64,000 nucleotides of DNA from Desulfosalsimonas propionicica (GCF_013761005.1 NZ_JACDUS010000004.1:124001-188000); one strand, 5' to 3'. Shown: positions 17,143 through 26,254, counted from the first letter of the stretch. Notes: generated by a model not told the origin, from the letters alone. Translations and numbers: made by a program.

Positions 17143-18230
17143 GTTTTTAACTTTTTAAGTATTTTAATGTGTTTTGCGGATAAATGTCTGTAAATAAGGT
17201 ATATTGCTTTTTGTCTTAAGCCTGAAATTTCTTTTAAAGGGGTTGTTTCTTTGGCTTGCTTGTCCTGTAATGCTTCTGTTACCCAGTTGATTCTCCTAAA
17301 ATCCGGCTTTTTAATAAAAGCCGTTAAACTTTTTTCTATTCCATTTTCCATTTGGGTAAAGCTTTCCACATCTATAAATTCACCAATTTTTGAATTATCA
17401 AATTGTCTATTATATAATCTGTCATATTTAATTTGATATTTTGCCGGGTGCAATTCAAATACTTGATTTATGCTTTGCAACAAGACCTTTGGTTTGAAGT
17501 CTAATTGGTTATCAATAATTGTCAGGTAGTGGGCCATGATCTCTGCCCAGGTACGCGTTTCGTTTGTTGTAATATTGTAAATGTTTCCATATGCCCTTGG
17601 GTCACCAATCAGCGATGAAATACTTTTTGACACGTCGCGGCCGTAAGTCATTGCTGTTCTTTTCGAAGCAATGTCTTTTGAAAAAACAATTGTTCTTCCT
17701 TTAAGAGCACGATAAAGCCATTGTTCTTTTTCTAAATTCCCAAGCTGTAGGCGGTTTTCACTGTATGTGATGTATGGTCGAACAATTGTCCAGTTTTTCC
17801 GGCCGGAATTTATCAGCATATCTTCCTGTCGTGCTTTTGAGAGGGCATACTCATCAGTTAAAAGATATTCTTTGTCTTCTGAAACATCCAGCAAACGAGC
17901 TGAGTCTTCTGTTAAGTGTTGTAGAGAATTGGCGTAGACTCTAGCCGAACTTATAAAAAAATATTGAACTGTTGCATCCAGAATCAGATTTATCCGCTTT
18001 TTGAAATCTTCTGTGGAATACACCATAAAATCAACAATAATATCCCATTTCGCACCAACAAGCTCTTTGAAAAAAACAAAATCTTTGGCATTACCTTGCA
18101 GATAGCTAACACTACTTTTTGATTTTTGTGGACTTCTGGAGGTCACAAATAATTCTGACCCATTTTGGGAGAGGATATCTACTAAGTGGGCTCCCATTGC
18201 ACCAGTTCCACCTAATACTAATATTCTCAT
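17139..18230 (-). CDS. NAD-dependent epimerase/dehydratase (extended SDR)
   Basis: About 363 residues from the ATG at 18228-18230, which directly starts the Rossmann strand MRILVLGGTGAMGAHLVDIL. The extra 20 residues of a longer reading are not conserved-looking and overlap the flippase gene. It contains the active-site region FFISSARVYAN and the later YALSKARQE (YxxxK) near 148, both features of extended short-chain dehydrogenases acting on nucleotide sugars. It likely epimerises or reduces a sugar nucleotide. Its overlap with the ThDP-enzyme gene downstream suggests a shared pathway. Confidence 0.8.
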   Translation of the reverse strand: MRILVLGGTGAMGAHLVDILSQNGSELFVTSRSPQKSKSSVSYLQGNAKDFVFFKELVGAKWDIIVDFMVYSTEDFKKRINLILDATVQYFFISSARVYANSLQHLTEDSARLLDVSEDKEYLLTDEYALSKARQEDMLINSGRKNWTIVRPYITYSENRLQLGNLEKEQWLYRALKGRTIVFSKDIASKRTAMTYGRDVSKSISSLIGDPRAYGNIYNITTNETRTWAEIMAHYLTIIDNQLDFKPKVLLQSINQVFELHPAKYQIKYDRLYNRQFDNSKIGEFIDVESFTQMENGIEKSLTAFIKKPDFRRINWVTEALQDKQAKETTPLKEISGLRQKAIYLIYRHLSAKHIKILKKLKT

Positions 18231-18286
18231 AATTACTTGAAAATCAGATAAAAAAATTTTGTTTTGAACTGGAACACAAATCTGGA

Positions 18287-19735
18287 TCATTTCCTAATAT
18301 ATTGTTTTATTCCCATTTGTAATATCTCCCTGTACTCTCTCTTGCTTAAATACATTGCGCCAAAGGTCAGCCCGGATATAACTACTTTCAAGGCTAAGCC
18401 AAGAAACATATTCTCGCTCACATATTTTGAATATATCCAAAGAGGGACTATCATTATTAAACTAATAAACAGCGGAAATAATAGTGTTTTTATAAACTGC
18501 AAGAAAGATTTACCTAGTGCTACGTGTATAAGCATATAATACACAATAAAAAAACTGATCGTAAATGCAATAGCAATACCACATCCGACAGCCAAAATGC
18601 TTTTTCCCAGAAATATTCCTAAAGAAATACCACTCAATAAGATACATGCACTTATTAAACCGTAATAGAAAAGCAATTCTGTTCGATTGATTGCTAGAAA
18701 AACAGAACCAGCGCTTGAATAAATCATTTGTACACCAATTATTAAAGCAAGAATTTTAAACACGGGTATGGTTTGATCCCATTGTGGTCCATAAATAATT
18801 GTAACAATTTCGTTTGCTGAAAAAAATAGGAAAACTGATAATGGGAACCCAATTGTAGCCAAGACCTTGACTACCTTTAAATACGTATTAAAAATTACAT
18901 TATAATCATTTTGGTATTTTGAAAGAACTGGCATCATCACAGGTGTAATAACATGCGTTAAATTTTGCACAGGCAACATCATAAGTCTATAAGCTTTATT
19001 GTAAAAACCTAATGAAGATGGACCTAAAAACTTTCCTACTAGCAAATTATCACCATTCCTGGAGAAGTAATTAATGATATTAAACATAAAGTTAAAAACG
19101 GAAAATCTAATTATTTTATTAATAGCATTTGGGTCTATTCTAAAAACAATTTTTATAGGTGAAATCAAATAAAAAAAAGAGAAAAGCAAAAAACCGGTTA
19201 ATATGGCCCTGATTACAAGCGCATAATAACTGAAGCCCTTATAAGCTAATATTATCGCAAAGATCCCCATACTTAGTTGGGTACTAACAGTTATTATTCC
19301 AATTTTCTTAAATTCTAAATTTTTTTCAAGCAGAGCTCTGGGGATACCCTGTAAGGCATGGAATAATACAGCAAGCGCCAATAATCTGGATATTTTAATA
19401 AGCTCAGGTTCATCATAAAACCTGGAAATCAAAGGTGCAGCGAGGAAAAATAAAGCACCTAAAGCAAGGGCAAATAATATTGAAAATACAAATATGGACT
19501 GTATGTCATTTTTTGTTAAATTTTGGTTTTGAACAACTGCTTTACTTATTCCAAAATCACCTAATAAATTGAAGAATGTTACAAATACTGTAACCAAGGC
19601 AACAATCCCAAAATCTTCAGGAGTTAGGAGTCTCGCTAATATAGCTCCAATTAAAATTGAAAAGAACACATTGCTGTATTTCGCAAATGCAGTGTAGAAG
19701 ACTCCTGAAATAAGTGACTTACGAATAGATGGCAT
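18287..19735 (-). CDS. Wzx-type polysaccharide flippase (MOP superfamily)
   Basis: 482 residues with about 12-14 hydrophobic segments. The N terminus, SLISGVFYTAFAKYSNVFFS and ILARLLTPEDFGIVALV, is characteristic of the WzxC/RfbX polysaccharide-transport branch of the MOP exporters. It should flip undecaprenyl-linked repeat units across the inner membrane before polymerisation by the Wzy-like protein encoded in the same cluster. It is the first gene of the A/T-rich block and is followed upstream by a repeat-filled gap, so it may be near the head of its transcript. It appears full length. Confidence 0.88.
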   Translation of the reverse strand: MPSIRKSLISGVFYTAFAKYSNVFFSILIGAILARLLTPEDFGIVALVTVFVTFFNLLGDFGISKAVVQNQNLTKNDIQSIFVFSILFALALGALFFLAAPLISRFYDEPELIKISRLLALAVLFHALQGIPRALLEKNLEFKKIGIITVSTQLSMGIFAIILAYKGFSYYALVIRAILTGFLLFSFFYLISPIKIVFRIDPNAINKIIRFSVFNFMFNIINYFSRNGDNLLVGKFLGPSSLGFYNKAYRLMMLPVQNLTHVITPVMMPVLSKYQNDYNVIFNTYLKVVKVLATIGFPLSVFLFFSANEIVTIIYGPQWDQTIPVFKILALIIGVQMIYSSAGSVFLAINRTELLFYYGLISACILLSGISLGIFLGKSILAVGCGIAIAFTISFFIVYYMLIHVALGKSFLQFIKTLLFPLFISLIMIVPLWIYSKYVSENMFLGLALKVVISGLTFGAMYLSKREYREILQMGIKQYIRK

Positions 19736-20081
19736 GAATGTGTCTCGTTACTCCTGCAGCACTTCAAAACTGACAGATTTGTTCAGATTAAACTGTCTTT
19801 AATCCGTTTCACATGCCCTCTTCCCAGGCCTTTTACTTTAAGTTTTAAGTTTTAAGGGTTAAGGGATTAAGGACTCCTTTTTTTATGATTTACACCAGTT
19901 CTGGGGACACAATACTTAATTCCTGGGGACACGATCCTTATTTCTAACGAATTAAGGTCATGTCCCCAGGGCGCTGTGCCTTTCCTAATTCCGGGGACAC
20001 GATACTTAATTCTTGCGAATTAAGGTCATGTCCCCGGAATTGGCGCTGTGCCTTGGTTGTAATTCCGGGGGCACAAAGCAA
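19736..20081. repeat. Two tandem REP-like palindromic units between flippase and UDP-sugar dehydrogenase genes
   Basis: From 19901 to about 20077 the gap holds palindromes built on GGGGACACGATACTTAATTC and its complement GAATTAAGGTCATGTCCCC. Two nearly identical units of about 66 bases (19923-19984 and 19990-20054) each end in GGCGCTGTGCCTT, with partial units on both sides. The sequence family is the same as at 1215-1295. No gene is apparent from 19736 to 19900; a run of TTTTAAG repeats lies at 19835-19858. Confidence 0.8.
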
Positions 20082-21389
20082 CTATCCCCTGTAAATAACC
20101 CCGGAAATATCGTCAAAAAATCCCCGGGTGTCGAGAATTGGGGTGTTCAGGGCTTCCGGCTTGATCGAATCATACTGGCTGTGGCCGGTGCACAACACGA
20201 TAAGATCATATTCTTCTGTGATTTGAGCCGATTTTCGGCCGGCGTAATGCGGATACTCGCGGGTTGGCCTGATTTCCGGGATATACGGATCATTGTAAGA
20301 TACAACGGCGCCTTTTTGCTCGAGAAGCTCCATTATTCTGTAGGTGGGCGATTCCCGGTCGTCATCTACGTCTGCTTTGTAACTCAGGCCCAGCAGAAGC
20401 ACTTTTGCGTCTTTAAGGGGCTTTGCATGCTGGTTTAATACGTCTGCCGCGCGGCTGACCACAAAATACGGCATGGATGTGTTGATTTCACCGGCAAGTT
20501 CGATAAATCTTGTGGCCACTTCATACTCCCTGGCCTTCCAGGTGAGGTAAAAAGGGTCTATGGGAATACAATGCCCGCCAAGGCCGGGACCTGGGTAAAA
20601 CGGCATATATCCGAAGGGTTTTGTGGCAGCAGCCTTTATCACTTCAAATATGTCAATATCCATTTTCATAAAAGCGGTTTTAAGCTCGTTTACCAGGGCG
20701 ATGTTTACGCTGCGGAATATGTTTTCCATCAGTTTTACAGCTTCGGCGGTTTTTGTGGAAGAAACAGGAACCACCTGGTCGATCACCTGACCGTAAAGGG
20801 CCAGCCCGGCTTCCCTGCAGGCAGGGGTTGTGCCGCCGCAGACCTTTGGAATACGCCGGGTGGAGTAGTTGTTGTTGCCCGGGTCTTCTCTTTCCGGTGA
20901 GTAGACCAGAAAAATATCCCGGCCAACCGTGAATCCCGCCTTTTGAATGCGAATTTTAAGCTCTTCTTCTGTGGTGCCAGGGTAAGTTGTGGATTCAAGG
21001 GAAACCACCTGGCCGGGGCGTAAATGGCCTGTTATCTTGTCCACAGAGTCAATTATATATGAAAGGTCCGGCTCACGGTGCTTGTCAAGGGGGGTGGGCA
21101 CGCACAAAATTAGAGCGTCGGCCTGCGCTGCTTTTGAAAAATCCGTTGTTGCGTCAAATTTTTCTCTTTTAATGCTTTCTGCAAAGTCATCTGCGGCAAT
21201 GTGCCTTATATAGCTTTTGCCGGCTTTGAGCTGATCGACCTTTTTGGGGTCGATGTCAAAGCCCAGAACCGTGTATCCGATCTGAAGATATCGGCGTGCC
21301 AGGGGCAGGCCCACATAGCCCAGACCTATGATGCCGATGACGGCTGTAAGGTTTTCGAGTTTTTGAATTAAACTGGATTCTATCATCAC
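20082..21389 (-). CDS. UDP-sugar 6-dehydrogenase (WbpA/WecC type)
   Basis: 435 residues. The N-terminal Rossmann motif is GIIGLGYVGLPLA (20-31). The central region has NIFRSVNIALVNELKTAF, and PGPGLGGHCIPIDP near 268-281 carries the catalytic Cys of the UDP-glucose/GDP-mannose dehydrogenase family. The C-terminal LLGLSYKADVDDDRESPT is the UDP-binding domain. Sequence character is closest to UDP-N-acetylglucosamine or UDP-ManNAc dehydrogenases (WbpA, WecC, TviB) rather than to UDP-glucose dehydrogenase. The product would be an acidic hexuronic acid donor. A remnant of wecB (UDP-GlcNAc 2-epimerase) lies just upstream, the usual partner in ManNAcA synthesis. Confidence 0.85.
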   Translation of the reverse strand: MMIESSLIQKLENLTAVIGIIGLGYVGLPLARRYLQIGYTVLGFDIDPKKVDQLKAGKSYIRHIAADDFAESIKREKFDATTDFSKAAQADALILCVPTPLDKHREPDLSYIIDSVDKITGHLRPGQVVSLESTTYPGTTEEELKIRIQKAGFTVGRDIFLVYSPEREDPGNNNYSTRRIPKVCGGTTPACREAGLALYGQVIDQVVPVSSTKTAEAVKLMENIFRSVNIALVNELKTAFMKMDIDIFEVIKAAATKPFGYMPFYPGPGLGGHCIPIDPFYLTWKAREYEVATRFIELAGEINTSMPYFVVSRAADVLNQHAKPLKDAKVLLLGLSYKADVDDDRESPTYRIMELLEQKGAVVSYNDPYIPEIRPTREYPHYAGRKSAQITEEYDLIVLCTGHSQYDSIKPEALNTPILDTRGFFDDISGVIYRG

Positions 21390-21859
21390 TAGGACCGGGC
21401 ATTGTTTTTATGGCAAAATCACCGGGTTTTTTAAAATTTGGGCGAACTCCGTCCCTTTCGGGGGCAAGTCGTTTTTTCCGATGGGTGAAAAGTGCAGATA
21501 AATTTTTATATGATTGGGGGGCCATGACCTTAATTCTTCAATTCTATCCAATTAAGGTCCGCCAAATCACCCCAGCGATGAGGCTGCTCCCGCATGTATG
21601 TGCCGGAATCCGGCGCGGGATTTGTGTTCCTCCCTTTAATGCAGATGGTGTGCCAAAAGTTATAAAAGGCTCTATTTATGTAATTTCGGGCTTTTTTCAG
21701 GCTGGGGGGGTTGTGCTGCAGGGGGTATATCCGGATTTCATGGAAACAATTCCATAGGGTATGGAATCGGCTCCATGGAATTTGTCCCATAGGTAATTCC
21801 GAAAGTAATTCCGGGGACATGCCCTTAATTCTTCGAATTAATAATTCCAGATCTCACAG
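21390..21859. repeat. Gene-free stretch with degraded REP units and short TCCATGGAA palindromes
   Basis: No convincing gene. It holds a REP half-pair (CCTTAATTCTTCAATTC and AATTAAGGTCC near 21528-21560), another GGGGACATGCCCTTAATTC unit at 21813-21840, a run of seven G near 21705-21711, and overlapping TATGGAATCNGNTCCATGGAA palindromes at 21737-21785. A similar palindrome occurs at 28313-28335. This looks like an accumulation site for small mobile repeats upstream of the dehydrogenase gene. Confidence 0.6.
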
Positions 21860-22094
21860 AATACCACGCGCCAGCAATACTGCGACAAAGCCGAGTGCAA
21901 AAAAACATCCAGGGCAGTCAGCCAGCGCCGGTGACAAAACAAACCAGAAAACGCCGACTACTTCCGCGGCCCAGAAAACGTACAACGGGCACAGCAGTGG
22001 CGCAGGCAAAATCCCGGCTACTGCAAAAACAGAACCCGGCCATAAATGCGTTACAAAATGACATCGCATCGACCATCGGTGGCATGCAACAATT
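21860..22094 (+). mobile_element. Remnant of the IS21 accessory gene (copy of 33.69-34.06 kb)
   Basis: This segment is strongly similar to 33686-34055 in the same orientation: CCACGCGCCAG, the region coding the YFRGPENV motif, and GACATCGCATCGACCATCGG are shared. Compared with the full copy it lacks exactly the part between the first and third GCGTTACAAGAT repeats (two 69-base periods) and carries point changes. Neither end reaches an IS terminus. Its right end meets the wecB fragment at a 13-base sequence, GCATGCAACAATT, that is also present in the intact element. Confidence 0.85.
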
Positions 22095-22218
22095 CCCGGT
22101 GCTGGCCGGTAACGCAGATGTTGGGTGTCAGGTCCGGATGGTTTTGCATGACCAGTATCAGGGGCGCCATTTTGATGGCTTCGGGCCGGGTGCCGAATAT
22201 AAAAGATATTTTTTTCAA
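22082..22218 (-). pseudogene. wecB: UDP-N-acetylglucosamine 2-epimerase (wecB), 5' fragment only
   Basis: Starting from a TTG at 22216-22218 the minus strand reads KKISFIFGTRPEAIKMAPL and, 20 codons later, CVTGQHRELLH. Both are hallmark motifs of the non-hydrolysing UDP-GlcNAc 2-epimerase N terminus (FGTRPEAIKMAP and TGQHREML). The frame ends after about 45 codons where the IS21 remnant begins; the rest of the roughly 370-residue enzyme is missing. The intact enzyme would make UDP-ManNAc for the neighbouring WecC/WbpA-type dehydrogenase. It is clearly a truncated relic, and no intact copy exists in this window. Confidence 0.85.
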
Positions 22219-22257
22219 GTAGGGCGGTGGAAGCGGTTTAATGCGGTTCGTTTAAGT

Positions 22258-22278
22258 TGGTGGTGGTGGTGGTGGTGG
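22258..22278. repeat. (TGG)7 trinucleotide microsatellite
   Basis: Seven perfect TGG units lie in the gap between the wecB relic and the 3' end of rfbA. No open frame of interest crosses it. It may be a slippage-prone site, but no gene is visibly controlled by it. Confidence 0.75.
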
Positions 22279-22350
22279 ATGCGATGGCACTTATCTGTCC
22301 TTCTTCGGGCTGCAGGTGAGCCAATTGGCTTGGCGGCTGGGCGCTTCTTA

Positions 22351-23220
22351 TCAATCCACCAGCCCCATTAAATACTGACCGTATCCGCTCTTTTTCAGTG
22401 GCGCGGCAACACGGCATACTTGTTGTGCATCGATAAAGCCCATGCGAAAGGCGATTTCTTCAGAGCATGCAATTTTAAGGCCCTGGCGTTCTTCTATGGT
22501 CCGGATAAAGCTTCCGGCATCCAAAAGCGAGGCATGGGTTCCGGTGTCGAGCCAGGCCGTACCCCGCCCGAGCAATTCAACCTTGAGGTCGCCGCGTTGA
22601 AGATAAGCCTTGTTGACGTCTGTAATTTCAAGTTCGCCGCGCCGGGAGGGCTTTATCTGGCTTGCAATCTTTACCACGTCATTGTCGTAAAAATACAGTC
22701 CGGTCACAGCATAGTTGGATTTTGGATGTTGCGGCTTTTCTTCAAGACTGACGGCCGTACCGGTGGTATCAAATTCGACAACACCGTAACGACTTGGATT
22801 TTTTACATAATAACCGAAAACCGCTGCGCCTCTTTCCTCTTTCGCCCAATGCTGCAGTCGTTTGGCCAGTCCCTGAGCGTAAAAGATATTGTCTCCCAGC
22901 ACAAGAGTTACCGCGTCATTGCCGACAAACTTTTCGCCGATGATAAACGCCTGGGCCAGGCCGCCCGGTTCCGGTTGGACGGCATAGTTTAGATTTATAC
23001 CCCACTGATTGCCGCTGCCCAGAAGCTGTTCAAAGCGGGGAGTATCCTCTGGCGTGGAGATCACGAGTATGTCTTGAATACCTGCCAGCATAAGCACGGA
23101 CAAGGGGTAATAGATCATGGGCTTATCATAGATCGGCAGAAGCTGTTTGGATACGGAGTGGGTAAGCGGATAAAGTCGTGTGCCGCTGCCCCCGGCTAAA
23201 ATAATGCCTTTTCTTGCCAC
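22351..23220 (-). CDS. rfbA: Glucose-1-phosphate thymidylyltransferase
   Basis: 289 residues, the normal length for RfbA/RmlA. The nucleotidyltransferase signature [11 protein letters not shown] is at 10-20, followed by [18 protein letters not shown]. Later motifs include [12 protein letters not shown] (near 107), FYDNDVV and the C-terminal [13 protein letters not shown]. It makes dTDP-glucose from dTTP and glucose-1-phosphate, the first step to dTDP-rhamnose and related sugars. It lies 43 bases downstream of the shortened rfbD. Homologues of rfbB and rfbC are not in the window, so the pathway must be completed elsewhere or is incomplete. Confidence 0.95.
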   Translation of the reverse strand: MARKGIILAGGSGTRLYPLTHSVSKQLLPIYDKPMIYYPLSVLMLAGIQDILVISTPEDTPRFEQLLGSGNQWGINLNYAVQPEPGGLAQAFIIGEKFVGNDAVTLVLGDNIFYAQGLAKRLQHWAKEERGAAVFGYYVKNPSRYGVVEFDTTGTAVSLEEKPQHPKSNYAVTGLYFYDNDVVKIASQIKPSRRGELEITDVNKAYLQRGDLKVELLGRGTAWLDTGTHASLLDAGSFIRTIEERQGLKIACSEEIAFRMGFIDAQQVCRVAAPLKKSGYGQYLMGLVD

Positions 23221-23263
23221 GCTTTTCGTCCTTTGTGTTTTCCGGGGCTCTTGTTTTTAAGTT

Positions 23264-23944
23264 TCAAAAATTCCAGGATGTTTCTCCTGCAGCGGTAAGG
23301 TGATATGTGCCTGAAAGTTTTTTATCGTAATATGCGGTACGGATCACATGGGCGCCGACATCCGCGATGAGTTCTGCACCTGTGGGTGCGCCGATCTGGT
23401 CGTCTATGACCCGGAGGCGGTCTCGTTTGGCAGCCAGCCGTAGCATGGTGTGGATAAAATTTTTACAGGCGGCGGAATAGACCCAGCTTGTTCTAAAAAT
23501 CAGGTGGCGGCAGCCGCTTTCGCGGATTGCTTCTTCGCCTTCCAGTTTGGTTTTGCCGTAGACGTTTATAGGGCCCTTGAGGGCACTTTCTTTCCAGGGG
23601 GTGGTGCCGGTGCCATCGAAGACGTAGTCTGTGGAGAAGTGAATCAGCCATGCGTCTGCCTCCTTTGCCATGCGGGCAAGATGGACCGGCGCTTCGGCAT
23701 TAATGCGCCGGGACTGTTCAGGCTTGGACTCCGCCTGGTCTACTGCCGTATAGGCAGCAGCGTTGACGATGATATCCGGGGATACGGATTTTATGGTCGC
23801 AGAAAGGGCTTTCGGGTCAGACAAGTCACCCGAAAGGCCGTTTTCCTCCTGCCGGGCTATAGCGGTTACCAAACCTATGGGAGACAGGGATCGGTGCAGT
23901 TCCCAGCCTACCTGGCCTTTACAGCATAGAAGAAGAATTTTCAA
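23264..23944 (-). CDS. rfbD: dTDP-4-dehydrorhamnose reductase, C-terminally shortened
   Basis: I chose the TTG at 23942-23944 because AGGGGAC lies just upstream and the product then begins MKILLLCCKGQVGWEL, the expected Rossmann start. An ATG at 24040 would add 32 unrelated residues. Key RmlD motifs are present: VNAAAYTAVDQAE, HFSTDYVFDG and YGKTKLEGE (YxxxK). RmlD proteins are usually near 290 residues; this one ends at 226 with HLTAAGETSWNF, just where the family continues with GETSW-H-x-FA. About 60 residues seem lost, so activity is doubtful. It probably reduces dTDP-4-keto-rhamnose if functional. Confidence 0.8.
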   Translation of the reverse strand: MKILLLCCKGQVGWELHRSLSPIGLVTAIARQEENGLSGDLSDPKALSATIKSVSPDIIVNAAAYTAVDQAESKPEQSRRINAEAPVHLARMAKEADAWLIHFSTDYVFDGTGTTPWKESALKGPINVYGKTKLEGEEAIRESGCRHLIFRTSWVYSAACKNFIHTMLRLAAKRDRLRVIDDQIGAPTGAELIADVGAHVIRTAYYDKKLSGTYHLTAAGETSWNF

Positions 23945-24075
23945 AAACGTCCCCTGTTCTGCTTCCGCCGGCCCATAACCGTTATACGGCGGCATATACC
24001 CCTGATGGTGTTGACTTGCCGCCTGTTTTTCTTCATCCATTTGAAAACCCCGGATCTTTTTTTATAAATTGGTGT

Positions 24076-25759
24076 TTACTGCTGCATTGTCTGTGGTTTT
24101 TCTGCTTCGGCCGAGAACATGGACGCATGGCCGGGGCAGCTGTACTCGGGCAGAATGGATTTCAGGTATTGGCGGATGGCGGTCTGGTTTCTCTGTCTGG
24201 CCGCCTGCTTTAACATGGCAAAATGCGGGTCCAGGATTTCCACATCCACACTGGCGCAGTTTAAAACCATGATCTTGGCGTGATCGGTTGCCACCACATT
24301 TTCATGATCGGTCATGAGCTCTTCGTAGAGCTTTTCGCCCGGCCTTAAGCCCACATATTCGATCTTGATGTCCACATCCGGTTCAAACCCGGAAAACCGG
24401 ATCAAATCCCTCGCCATTTCGGCAATTTTGACAGGCGCGCCCATTTCCAGGATAAAAATCTCACCGCCCTTGCCCATGGCCCCGGCCTGGAGAATCAACT
24501 GGCAGGCCTCGGGGATGAGCATGAAATAGCGCACCACCTCCGGATGGGTCACAGTGACCGGACCGCCGTTTTTGATCTGTTTTTTAAACAAGGGAATCAC
24601 GCTGCCGGCGCTGCCGATCACGTTGCCGAACCGCACCGTGACAAACCGGGTGGCCGAATTTCCGGCCATGCTTTTGTGCTGCACGATCATCTCCGAGACC
24701 CGCTTGCTGGCCCCCATGATATTGGCCGGGTTCACGGCCTTGTCCGTGGAGACGAAAACAAATTTTTCGCATCCATAAAAGAATGATCTTTGACGGCGCA
24801 AACCGGCAGATCTGCCGGCACAACCCCCTGCCGATGGAACCCCCGGCTCCGGAGACAAAAACGGTCTTGCCCTTTAAAAACGCCCCGATTTGTTCCTGAT
24901 CCAGTTCCACGGGCTTTCTGCCGAGCAAATCCCGGAACTCCACATCCCGGATGGCATTGACCGTGACCCGGCCGTCGATGAGCTCGCCCATGCCCGGCAC
25001 GGTTTTGAACTTGATACTGCAGTACTTGCACAGCTCCACAATGGAGCGGATTCTTGCCGCGTCCGCCGAGGGAATGGCAATGACCACATCAGAAACCCCC
25101 AGCCGGTCAACAACCCTGGGTAGCCGGGAAATCTTGTCCAAAACCGGCACCCCGTGAATTTTTCTTCCCTTTTTAACCCGATCATCATCAAGAAAACCCA
25201 CCACCTGATATCGGATGGATGCGTTGTCCTTGATCTCCCTGAGGATTTTTCCCCGCAGTCGCCCGCACCAATGATCAGGATTCTGTGCGGCGCACTTTTT
25301 TTCTCTCAAGACCCTGACCAGATTTTGAAACAGCGCCTTTGTCCCGGCCCGGCGTGCCGACTGCTCAAAAAGCACCCGGGCGGCCACGCGAACCCCGGCA
25401 ATGGCAATCAAAGTAAAGCAGTAATCAATCAAAAAAATCGACCTGGAAAAGCCTTCAAAGCGGTATCTGGCCAGCACAAACAAGATCAGGGCAACACTGG
25501 CGGCAGTGGAGGCCTTGATGACGTTGAAAAGATCATTTAAGCTGGTATATCGCCACATACCGCTGTAAAGATCAAAATAGTAAAACGCGGCGATCTTTAT
25601 GAGCAGTACATAGGGCAGAAGAGTGAGAAAGGGCGCAAACTCCCGGCTTGAAACACTGAAGTCAAAACGCACAAGGTAGGCGCCATAATGGGCGGCCATC
25701 AGCAATAAGATATCAAGGCAGAGAATGATAAAGAAGTTTTTGGAAACCCGGATTTTCAA
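24076..25759 (-). pseudogene. Nucleoside-diphosphate sugar epimerase/dehydratase (WbpM/CapD-like), disrupted
   Basis: The first part (TTG start at 25759) has four N-terminal membrane segments and reads up to SGAGGSIGRGLCRQICRFAP. The second part, in another frame, resumes at EKFVFVSTDKAVNPANIMGA and ends near 24076. Between KIILL and EKFVF about 90 residues normally present, including the HAAAHKHVP-type region, are missing, so there is an internal deletion with a frame change at about 24780. A further short out-of-frame segment near 25235-25310 hides the motif HRILIIGAGDCGE, apparently from two compensating homopolymer indels. The intact family makes 4-keto-6-deoxy amino sugars at the inner membrane. 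This copy cannot be active as written. Confidence 0.8.
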
Positions 25760-25981
25760 TTACACGGTCCAGTTGGCAAATTTGTCTTGAAGTGGGTCCA
25801 AAACCCGGTACCGGCCGGGATCATCTGCCTTAAAAAACAAATAACCCGAAAACAATGGCAACAGGCTGTAGCGTTCCCGTTTGGCCGAAGACTGCCGGCG
25901 CCGGACCATGGGAAGAAAATAGCCGATGCCGCGATCGGCCAGGTAGCCGGCCAGGGCTTTTTCCCTGCGGATTTTCACCAA
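25760..25981 (-). pseudogene. NusG-like (RfaH/UpxY-type) antiterminator, NGN-domain fragment
   Basis: The minus strand reads KIRREKALAGYLADRG, then YFLPMVRRRQ and YSLLPLFSGYLFFKAD, closely following the NusG N-terminal (NGN) domain pattern. The beginning of the domain (W-Y-x-x-x-T-K) is absent where unrelated transposase-like sequence starts, and the KOW domain is absent where the wbpM-like gene begins. Specialised NusG paralogues such as RfaH, UpxY and LoaP usually head polysaccharide operons and prevent early termination. This one lies exactly upstream of the whole minus-strand glycan cluster, consistent with that role before truncation. Confidence 0.7.
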
Positions 25982-25994
25982 TGTTGAGCTATGG

Positions 25995-26198
25995 TTGAAA
26001 ACCGAAGTGATCGCCCCCAAAACGACCTCGTTTTTGGAACGCATCTTCCGGGAAATCGGGCGCCGTATCAAGCGCATTGCTTGGGGATGGTCCGATGATA
26101 CCGTCTCCAAGCTTTCTAAAATGATCGTTGTGAAAAAATATTCCAAAGAAAAATGGGAACAATACTGGAAACAAAAACTGGGCATTGAAGTGACTTAG
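25995..26198 (+). pseudogene. Transposase C-terminal fragment (Mutator/IS256-like?)
   Basis: An open frame on the plus strand contains KTTSFLERIFREIGRRIKRI followed by WGWSDDTVSKLSKM and KWEQYWKQKLGIE. The T-T-x-x-L-E-R-x-x-R-x-I-x-R-R pattern is typical of the C-terminal part of Mutator-type (IS256-like) transposases. The N-terminal catalytic part is absent. It is wedged between the NusG-like fragment and the truncated histidine kinase, and probably marks the rearrangement that damaged both. The family assignment is tentative. Confidence 0.45.
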
Positions 26199-26254
26199 TT
26201 CAGACCTGATCTGACAATTCTATTGAAACTTGCCCATGCCAAAACTTTTGAACG

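Noticed and set aside
20783-20998. Frames on both strands inside the UDP-sugar dehydrogenase gene
   Set aside because: They are shadows of a clearly conserved coding sequence.
21705-21711. Seven-G run as another phase-variation tract
   Set aside because: It is in a gene-free stretch with no promoter or frame that its length would affect.
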